Assembly (NCBI GenBank): GCA_964035545.1
Contig: OZ037767.1
Span: 16,793,581 to 16,853,580, forward strand
DNA: 60,000 bases
From: Bugula neritina
Taxonomy: Eukaryota > Bryozoa > Gymnolaemata > Cheilostomatida > Bugulidae
Reading direction: 5' to 3'
Position numbers and translations under genes: made by a program. How positions within the stretch are numbered: position 1 is the first letter of the stretch; each line of letters begins with the position of its first letter. The notes beneath the pieces are model-generated. The model did no database searches. It was not told the DNA's origin and saw only the letters and a program-made list of their open reading frames with translations. Positions 53,541 through 60,000 of this stretch are shown in pieces.

Positions 53541-56266
53541 TTAGCATCAATGCAAGATCAATCAAAGGTAAAATTGCTGAATTACAAGCTATAGCTTCTG
53601 ACTACGATGTGATGTCTATCACTGAAACTCATTTAAACCCATCCTATGCTAATGCTCAAATCTTCCATCCAAATAACAAACTGGTTTACAGAAAAGATAG
53701 GAATGAATATGGAGGGGGTGTACTAATAGCTGTTAATTCGCAAATCTCACATTCTCCAATAGATATACCATCTGAAGCAGAAATAACAGCAATCAAGTTT
53801 AATTTTGAATCTAACGTAGCTCCTTATATTTTGGTAACATACTACAGACCGCCTTCAACATACAACATTAAACCACTTGTAGATTACATGTCAAAAATCA
53901 AAAAACTTTTTCCAGGGTCAACAATAGTTCTAACTGGCGATTTTAATTTACCTGGCATCAATTGGAATGACTTCACTTTCTCTAACAGTTGGAGAACTTT
54001 TTACAATGACTTCATAGATTTGTTATCGGAATTAGACATGGATCAAATTGTTAATGAGCCAACTCATATAGCTGGCAATATACTTGACCTTCTTTGCACT
54101 AATTCTAAACATTTAATTTGCGACTTAAATGTAATCCAACCAGGTGTCAGTGATCACTTTATGATTGAATGCTCAATAGAAGCACCCCAAAAGTTTAAAG
54201 AAAGTGTAGAAGATAGTTATACTTTTGTGTATCACAAAATAAATAGAAACGGTTTTGATTCCTCAATGGCAGCCTTGCTCTCAGAAGTGAACTCTCTAAT
54301 AAACGATATACAGCCCATTGATACTGTTTGGTCTACATTCAGAAATGGATTACATTCGGCAATAACTGACCATGTACCTAAAAAGCAATTTAAACCTAGA
54401 AAACATTTTCAACCTGTTTGGTTTAATAAAGATGCTCAAAGAGCTTGCAACAAGCAAAGAAAACTTTACTCACGATACAAGCTCACAGGTGATTCTGTTT
54501 TATTTGACAAATACAAAAAACTAAGGCGTGAAAACAAAAAACTATTTAAAATACTCAAAAAAGACTTCATGTGTGAAAAGTTATACTACCCATTGGCAAA
54601 TGGAGACTCGAAACCTTTTTACAGATATGTTAAAGAAATTAAAGGCAACAATAACAGTATTCAAAGCATTCAAATTAGTGAAAAGACCAGCTCTAATGAT
54701 TTATCTGACATTGCAAATACTTTGAACTTGTATTTTCACAGTGTTTTTACACCAGCACGTGTGCTCCCAGAAGCTCCGGCTCCAACTGATGCAGATAACA
54801 TATTAGTAACTTCTGAAGGTGTGTTAAAATTGATTAAGTCTCTCAAAAATGGTAAAGCTTCAGGGCCAGACTCTATTAACAAACAAAAGCTACTGCTCTC
54901 CCCTGAAATTATTTCTTCCCTATTAGCTTCCATCTACAACTATACATTAACAACAGGTACACTTCCATCAGAGTGGAAGCTGGCTCATGTCACACCAATA
55001 TTCAAACAAGGAAATCGTGAGTTGCCCTCTAACTATAGACCAATATCCTTAACATCAATAGTCTGTAAAATGATGGAGCACATTATACTTCACCTTATGC
55101 AAAACAAATTGAATGAGATCCTGTCCATAAACCAGCATGGTTTTAGAAGTCACCTGTCTTGCACAACTCAATTGGCCTGCCTAACACATGACATATTGAG
55201 TAATATGGACAATGGAATGGCTACACATGCGGCAGTGCTAGATTTCTCTAAGGCCTTTGATTTAGTTCCCCATCATCTGTTGATTCAGAAACTTATTGAG
55301 TACAAAGTAAATCCTCTTTTAGTAAAATGGATATCCTCGTTTCTAACCAGTCGTTTTCAGAGAGTGGTGATTAAAGGCCACAATTCTGATGCTGTAGCTG
55401 TTACTTCAGGTGTCCCTCAAGGTAGCGTTTTAGGGCCTGCACTTTTCACACTTTTCATTAATGACATCACTAAATGTGTAAAATACTGCACTGTAAGGCT
55501 TTTCGCGGATGACACTATACTATATACGCATATATCTAAAGACGAAGACAAGGAAAATTTGCAAAATGACCTTAACGCTCTACACAACTGGAGTATTAAA
55601 AACTCCATGAAATTCAATGCAACAAAAAGCAACATCATTGTGTTTGATAAAAGCCCTAAACCTATAACGCACACTTATTATTTGAGCAACGAACAATTAG
55701 TACAAAGTAGCTGTGTAAAATACCTAGGAATCTATTTGGTACATGATCTAAAGTGGGATTATCACATAAACTCAGTAGTCAATAAAGCAATGCGTATTTT
55801 AGGATTAATCAAAAATGTACTCTATGATGCTCCAGTTAAAGTTAAGCTCATAGCATACACTACCCTGTGTAGACCGCTTCTAGAGTATGCCTGCGAAATT
55901 TGGGATCCTGCACATCTCATGCTGAGCAACAATCTAGAGAAAGTTCAAAACAAGGCAGTACGTTTTGTAAAAAACTTAAAAGGCTGGGATGTCTCAGTGA
56001 CCGAATCCAAGGCGGAGTTAAACTTAAAGGCTTTAAATAAATCCAGACAAGAACACAGATTCACGCTATTCTTCAAAGTGTTGCAGCATGAAGCATTCTT
56101 CCCTAACCTAATTAACACTCTTAACTCCACGAAATCTCTCCGTAATACCAATATTGGGGACAGTAACTCTTTTAATTCAATATCCTGTAATACTAATAAT
56201 TTCCTGCATAGCTTCCTCATTAGAACAGCCCGTGAACTACGCACGGGAAAAACACTAGCAGACTAA
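53423..56266 (+). CDS. LINE ORF2: AP endonuclease-reverse transcriptase
   Basis: Open from 53423 (after an in-frame TAA at 53420) to TAA at 56264-56266 with no internal stop. The first in-frame ATG is 53612, but the endonuclease begins earlier: LISINARSIKG is encoded from about 53537 with the metal-site Asn, followed by SITETHL, LTGDFNLPGINW, and VSDHFMIE with the catalytic His. RT motifs: PSNYRPISLTS, DFSKAFDLVPH, SGVPQGSVLGP, LFADDTILY (catalytic Asp pair), YLGIYLVHDLKWDYH and YTTLCRPLLEYAC. It overlaps ORF1 by 118 nt in the -1 frame. The reading frame is intact, suggesting a recent insertion. The translation start is unresolved. Confidence 0.93.
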   Translation, partial: RRAKQGFSVETTVKRRKKTGSSKHIQNTEKPNSQNIYRLISINARSIKGKIAELQAIASDYDVMSITETHLNPSYANAQIFHPNNKLVYRKDRNEYGGGVLIAVNSQISHSPIDIPSEAEITAIKFNFESNVAPYILVTYYRPPSTYNIKPLVDYMSKIKKLFPGSTIVLTGDFNLPGINWNDFTFSNSWRTFYNDFIDLLSELDMDQIVNEPTHIAGNILDLLCTNSKHLICDLNVIQPGVSDHFMIECSIEAPQKFKESVEDSYTFVYHKINRNGFDSSMAALLSEVNSLINDIQPIDTVWSTFRNGLHSAITDHVPKKQFKPRKHFQPVWFNKDAQRACNKQRKLYSRYKLTGDSVLFDKYKKLRRENKKLFKILKKDFMCEKLYYPLANGDSKPFYRYVKEIKGNNNSIQSIQISEKTSSNDLSDIANTLNLYFHSVFTPARVLPEAPAPTDADNILVTSEGVLKLIKSLKNGKASGPDSINKQKLLLSPEIISSLLASIYNYTLTTGTLPSEWKLAHVTPIFKQGNRELPSNYRPISLTSIVCKMMEHIILHLMQNKLNEILSINQHGFRSHLSCTTQLACLTHDILSNMDNGMATHAAVLDFSKAFDLVPHHLLIQKLIEYKVNPLLVKWISSFLTSRFQRVVIKGHNSDAVAVTSGVPQGSVLGPALFTLFINDITKCVKYCTVRLFADDTILYTHISKDEDKENLQNDLNALHNWSIKNSMKFNATKSNIIVFDKSPKPITHTYYLSNEQLVQSSCVKYLGIYLVHDLKWDYHINSVVNKAMRILGLIKNVLYDAPVKVKLIAYTTLCRPLLEYACEIWDPAHLMLSNNLEKVQNKAVRFVKNLKGWDVSVTESKAELNLKALNKSRQEHRFTLFFKVLQHEAFFPNLINTLNSTKSLRNTNIGDSNSFNSISCNTNNFLHSFLIRTARELRTGKTLAD

Positions 56267-56290
56267 TAAAAAAAGACCTGAACATCCGAT

Positions 56291-56325
56291 AGTTCCACCT
56301 TTCCCCTATTTGGGGTCTTGGAACT
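56291..56325 (+). other. 3'-UTR stem-loop of the LINE
   Basis: agttcc (56291-56296) pairs with ggaact (56320-56325) and cccc (56303-56306) with gggg (56312-56315), leaving the loop tattt. Its position just before the tail suits a reverse-transcriptase recognition hairpin as known in stringent LINEs. Confidence 0.7.
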
Positions 56326-56330
56326 AAATC

Positions 56331-56355
56331 AAGACAAGACAAGACAAGACAAAAC
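56331..56355 (+). repeat. (AAGAC)n tail of the LINE
   Basis: Four exact AAGAC units followed by AAAAC. Microsatellite tails in place of poly(A) are typical of several LINE clades. Confidence 0.85.
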
Positions 56356-57597
56356 ACTAGGTTCACCGACCTCAATCGGTTTCCTAAGTTAGTTTTGAGC
56401 TCCGATAATCAGAGCGATAGTTTCAAGAAATGGGTAGTAAAATATAACCTGGCAGTTCGCTTAGCAACTCTCGAAATGGGTACTGAAACAGTCTCAGGAG
56501 ACACTGCCAACAGGTTTAGAGGCGAAACCAAGTTTCTTGCTCTTCTCAATGCTATTGGAGACAGTGGCATTGATGTTCTGCAATCACTGGGTTTCGATCT
56601 TGAGAGGAATGATAATGGTGCTCATGATGAAGCGCTGAAACTGTTGAAAGGCCACTACGAAAAGACCGAAAACATTCATGTGGCTTGGGTGAAGGCAGCC
56701 ACCTTATCTCAGACTTGTGGTGAGGATGAACTGGAGTACTTACTACGTGTTGAAAAACACAGCAGGAAGTTAGGCTTTGTAGAAGGAGCAAACGTTGAGA
56801 ATCTCAGGGAAAGATTTGCCATTAGCATGGCTGTAGTAGGGTTAAGAGATGAGTCAGTCAGGCGTCAACTCATGGTGGATGAAAACATCACCTGGAAGAC
56901 ACTGTCTGACACTTTGAAGACTAAAAGCATTGCTAAAGAGTCCAACATAGTGGTCTCAGAGGCTAGATCAGGCGGTTCTAGTAATGTAGATAGTTCAGCA
57001 AAAGTAGCTGAAGTCAGAGCTAAACCAGATAAGAGAATGGGTGGAGGATCACCTAATAGGTCTAGCTATTATGATGAAAGGGACAGTCGCAAATATAGAA
57101 AAGGCTCAATGAGCCCTAAGTCTAACAGGTATAGAGAAGGTTCTAGGGATAAGTTCAGAGGTAATTCCAGAGAGAGATATAGAGATAGTCAAGGAGACAG
57201 ATACAGGTCAAGGGACAGCAGCCGAGATTATTCTCGACACAAGTCCCCAGACTACAGGAGACGGAGAATGAGCAGTGAAAGCAGTAATGGCAGTTCAGAT
57301 GGTCTATGTTACATCTGCTATAAACCAGATCATATGGCCAGGAATTGCCCAGAAATTAGGTGTTATGTGTGTGGACAACCTGCTCACATCGCAAAGAATT
57401 GCAGGATGCGGAGGTCCCGCAGAATGAGACACGAGTCTCCAAGAGGTAGCTATAGAAGCTCGAGGAACAACAGCTCTGACAGGGAGCAGACGACAAGCAG
57501 GGGAAACCATCTCTCGTGGAGATCCCCCAAGGAAGAGAGAGACAGTTCTCGGGAGAGGAACACTAGATCAAGTAAAGTTAGGTTTAATAGCAGCTGA
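56353..57597 (+). CDS. gag: gag of the Mag-like Ty3/gypsy element (main part, 5' codons displaced by the LINE)
   Basis: Structural protein of the retrotransposon particle. The frame is open through the LINE tail and runs to TGA at 57595-57597. A capsid-like helical region occupies roughly the first 190 residues after 56395. Then 57057-57303 encodes an Arg/Ser/Tyr/Asp-rich segment (SRERYRD, RSRDSSRDYSR) resembling the RS domain of splicing factors. Two CCHC zinc knuckles follow (CX2CX4HX4C at 57307-57348 and 57361-57402) and a basic Ser-rich tail. No true ATG exists near 56395; the authentic start is at 53107 on the far side of the LINE, so this copy should not produce normal Gag. Confidence 0.88.
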   Translation, partial: NTRFTDLNRFPKLVLSSDNQSDSFKKWVVKYNLAVRLATLEMGTETVSGDTANRFRGETKFLALLNAIGDSGIDVLQSLGFDLERNDNGAHDEALKLLKGHYEKTENIHVAWVKAATLSQTCGEDELEYLLRVEKHSRKLGFVEGANVENLRERFAISMAVVGLRDESVRRQLMVDENITWKTLSDTLKTKSIAKESNIVVSEARSGGSSNVDSSAKVAEVRAKPDKRMGGGSPNRSSYYDERDSRKYRKGSMSPKSNRYREGSRDKFRGNSRERYRDSQGDRYRSRDSSRDYSRHKSPDYRRRRMSSESSNGSSDGLCYICYKPDHMARNCPEIRCYVCGQPAHIAKNCRMRRSRRMRHESPRGSYRSSRNNSSDREQTTSRGNHLSWRSPKEERDSSRERNTRSSKVRFNSS

Positions 57598-60000
57598 CTA
57601 TATGGCGGTGTTGACGCACTAAAGCAACATCTCAAGGTAGAAGGTAAAAGTATAGAGTTTGTTTTAGATACAGGAGCAGAGGTGTCTACTATCACTGAAA
57701 GCACTTGTAAAACCTTGGCACTTAATCTCTGCAAGAGTGATAAAGTTTTAACAGGCGCTGACAACTCGCAGCTCTCTGTCATAGGGAAAGCTGAGGTTCT
57801 TTTAGAGAGTAAGCTCAAGAAAACTAGTGCCTGCTTATATGTTCTCAAAGGGTCCAAGTCAAACCTTTTGGGCTTGAGGGAACTGAAAAATTTAAGTTTG
57901 TTGGCAGTCGTCAACGCGGTAAGTAAGGCAGAGTTTGATCCTCTCCAGAGGTACCCCCAGCTATTTAGCGGGTTGGGGACAATGCCCGGTATATTTAAGA
58001 TTAATCTTTACGATGATGCGCAACCTAAGCGTCTATTCTCTCCCCGACCTATCCCTGTAGGTCTGAGAGATCAGGCTAAGGCTGAGATAGACAACATGAT
58101 TAAATTAGGTATCATAGAACCGGTAGAGCAACCAACTGATTGGTGCTCGGGCCTGACCATAGCCCCTAAACCCGGTGGTAAGATAAGGATGTGTATTGAC
58201 CTAACAATGCTTAACAAAAGTGTCAAACGGGAAGTATACCCCTTACCTAGGATCTCTGACATGCTAACACATCTAGCAGAAGGCACTATGTTTTCTAAAT
58301 TAGATGCAAATTCAGGGTTTTGGCAGATAAAGATTCACGAGACCAGTAGACTGTACACCACTTTTGTAACCCCTTGGGGTAGGTTTTGTTTCAATAGGAT
58401 GCCATTTGGCATTTCCTCAGCCCCAGAGTTTTTCCAACGAGCCATGGAAAAAATACTGCTTGGCTTAGAGGGCGTGATATGTATGATGGACGACGTATTA
58501 GTGTTCGGCGCTACACCAGCCGAACATTGGGCTAGATTGGGTAAAGTTTTAGACAGGATAACAACTTCAGGAATGACCCTGAAAAAGGAGAAATGCGAGT
58601 TTGGCTGCTCAGAAGTCAAGTTCATGGGCCATGTAGTCAGTGCGGCTGGCATCAAACCTGATCCAGAGAAGGTTAGAGCCATCCTAGAGTTGAACCCTCC
58701 TCGTAACAAAAAGGAGGGTAGAAGGTTCACGGGTATGGTTAACTACCTAAGTAAGTTTAGCTCTAGACTTGCGGGGTTATGTCTGCCAATCCATGCTGTA
58801 ACAGGTAACAAAAGCGACTGGTACTGGGGTCCAGATCAAGCCAAGGCTTTTGAGGATATAAAAGGGGAACTTTCCAAAGCTCCTATACTATGCAACTTCA
58901 ACGCGAAAAGCAAACACAGAGTCTCTGCAGACTCTAGTAGCTACGCTATAGGCGCAGTGCTTTTGCAGTTGAATGGGAAACACTGGCAACCTGTAGTGTA
59001 TGCCTCTAGGAAGTTATCCGAGGCAGAGACTAGATATGCTATGATAGAAAAAGAGGCCTTGGCAACCACATGGGCTTGCGAGAAGTTTGATTACTATTTG
59101 GTAGGTAGGAAATTTGAAGTGGAGACTGACCACAAGCCATTAGCCCCTATATTAGGCGAGAAGGATCTAACTAGTTTACCAATTAGGGTGCAGAGGTTTA
59201 AGCTACGGCTTATGAGGTACGATTTTGAAATATTTCACACCCCTGGTAGTAAAATGTATTTAGCAGATGCCTTAAGTAGGCCATGCTCAGGGTTTGATGG
59301 TTCCACAGATCACGATAAAGCAGAAACCTTAGCAGTGGAAGAGTATGTTAGGGCTATCGTAGATAGCTCTCTGTACTCCGATTGCCGCCTCGAAGAAATT
59401 CAAAAGGCGGTTGCAGATGATGAGTTTTATCATCTAGTTACAGGGTATCTAGTTAATGGGTGGCCTCCCAGCTACCCAGAAGAAGCACCCAACGAGTTCA
59501 GACGACTATATGGGTGTCGGCATCGACTGACCGTCATAGACGGCTTGCTCTACTATGATGCCAGGGTTTACATCCCTCAAATGCTCAGGGGCAACTATTT
59601 AGAGTTGTGTCACAAAGGTCATCAGGGTATCACTAAGTGTCGTAGGCGAGCACAACGACAGTTTTGGTGGCCAGGGTTGAGCTTTGATATTCAACATCAT
59701 GTGGAAAAGTGTAGCACTTGTATCATCCATGGTCAAGTCAAACACCAACCCCAACATGAAATGGAGCTACCTAGTGGCCCCTGGGAGGTGGTTGGCTCGG
59801 ATATCTTCACTTTAGATGGTGAGCTATACTTGGTTGTAATAGATTATTACACTAGGTGGATAGAGACAGTACACATACATAGGCAGACCGCCCAGGCGGT
59901 CATACAGGCCATGAAGCACATTTACTCAAGGCTAGGTATCCCAAAAGTAGTAAGGTCAGACAATGGCCCCTGCTATAATTGCGATGAGTTCCTAAAGTTC
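57598..60000 (+). CDS. pol: pol of the Mag-like Ty3/gypsy element (protease, RT, RNase H, integrase; runs off the window)
   Basis: Same frame as gag, separated only by the TGA at 57595-57597, and open to the window end (801 codons). Order: protease with FVLDTGAEVS (57667); RT with MCIDLTMLN, KLDANSGFWQIKI, RMPFGISSAPEFFQ and the catalytic box MMDDVLVFG (58483-58494, Met in place of the usual Tyr); RNase H with VSADSSSYAIGAVL and IEKEALATTWACEKF; integrase zinc domain (H-X4-H and C-X2-C, about 59614-59724); integrase core Asp at 59800 and Asp-Asn at 59959. The third acidic residue and the 3' LTR are outside. Pol domains look intact. Expression would need read-through of the TGA. Confidence 0.93.

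Larger units (their letters stand above)
53119..56355 (+). mobile_element. 5'-truncated CR1/L2/jockey-type LINE nested in gag
   Basis: About 3.2 kb: the C-terminal part of ORF1, a complete-looking ORF2, a short 3' UTR with a hairpin, and an (AAGAC)4 tail. The clade is not fixed. An APE endonuclease plus RT without RNase H, an esterase-free ORF1 and a microsatellite tail suit the CR1/L2/Rex1/jockey group. The left edge falls within the fourth to fifth gag codon. A short ACAA repeat at both junctions may be the target duplication. Confidence 0.88.

Noticed and set aside
57304-58730. Minus-strand ORFs opposite gag and pol
   Set aside because: They are shadows of the plus-strand pol frame, which continues past the window end.

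Overview
The window is eukaryotic nuclear DNA from an animal. Genes are split into many short exons (at least 14 in BDP1, 29 in ERCC6L, 24 in TARBP1) with GT..AG introns, the non-coding DNA is AT-rich, and the proteins resemble metazoan orthologues. Together with a Mag-like Ty3/gypsy element, a CR1/L2/jockey-type LINE, a tRNA-derived SINE and MITEs, this points to an invertebrate. An early-branching animal such as a sponge or cnidarian is plausible but not proven. One 200-base assembly gap (N) lies at 6001-6200, inside BDP1.

Layout: (1) 16-2256, minus: 5' part of GATB (mitochondrial Glu-tRNA(Gln) amidotransferase subunit B), including a newly inferred targeting-peptide exon. (2) 3703-9948, plus: BDP1, the TFIIIB B'' subunit with its SANT domain, head-to-head with GATB. 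(3) 11400-16572, minus: a complete secreted type-B carboxylesterase of 577 aa with its full catalytic triad, convergent with BDP1 and carrying a SINE in its last intron. (4) 20339-34777, plus: an ERCC6L/PICH-type SNF2 translocase of 1455 aa with five N-terminal TPR-like repeats. (5) 36799-50238, plus: TARBP1, a SpoU 2'-O-methyltransferase of 1447 aa. (6) 52499?-60000: the 5' part of a Mag-like LTR retrotransposon (tRNA-Ser primer site, gag, pol running off the right edge), with a 5'-truncated LINE inserted at about codon 5 of gag. For TARBP1, ERCC6L and the esterase the exon models were checked by phase and by total length divisible by three.

The host genes are unrelated in function: mitochondrial tRNA charging, Pol III initiation, extracellular ester hydrolysis, mitotic DNA translocation and tRNA methylation. 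Nothing suggests a co-regulated cluster beyond the shared GATB/BDP1 promoter interval.

The most striking feature is that many introns consist largely of minisatellites, and at least nine of these arrays begin or end exactly at an exon boundary with a unit that contains the splice site and adjacent exon bases. Copies of 5' splice sites occur next to exons ending at 12540 (minus), 20737, 26609, 28961, 30352, 39332 and 48274. Copies of 3' splice sites occur before exons starting at 25472, 29996 and 44532. This is what tandem duplication of AG|GT-containing segments would produce, and it suggests an active route of intron growth, intron gain or splice-site sliding in this genome.
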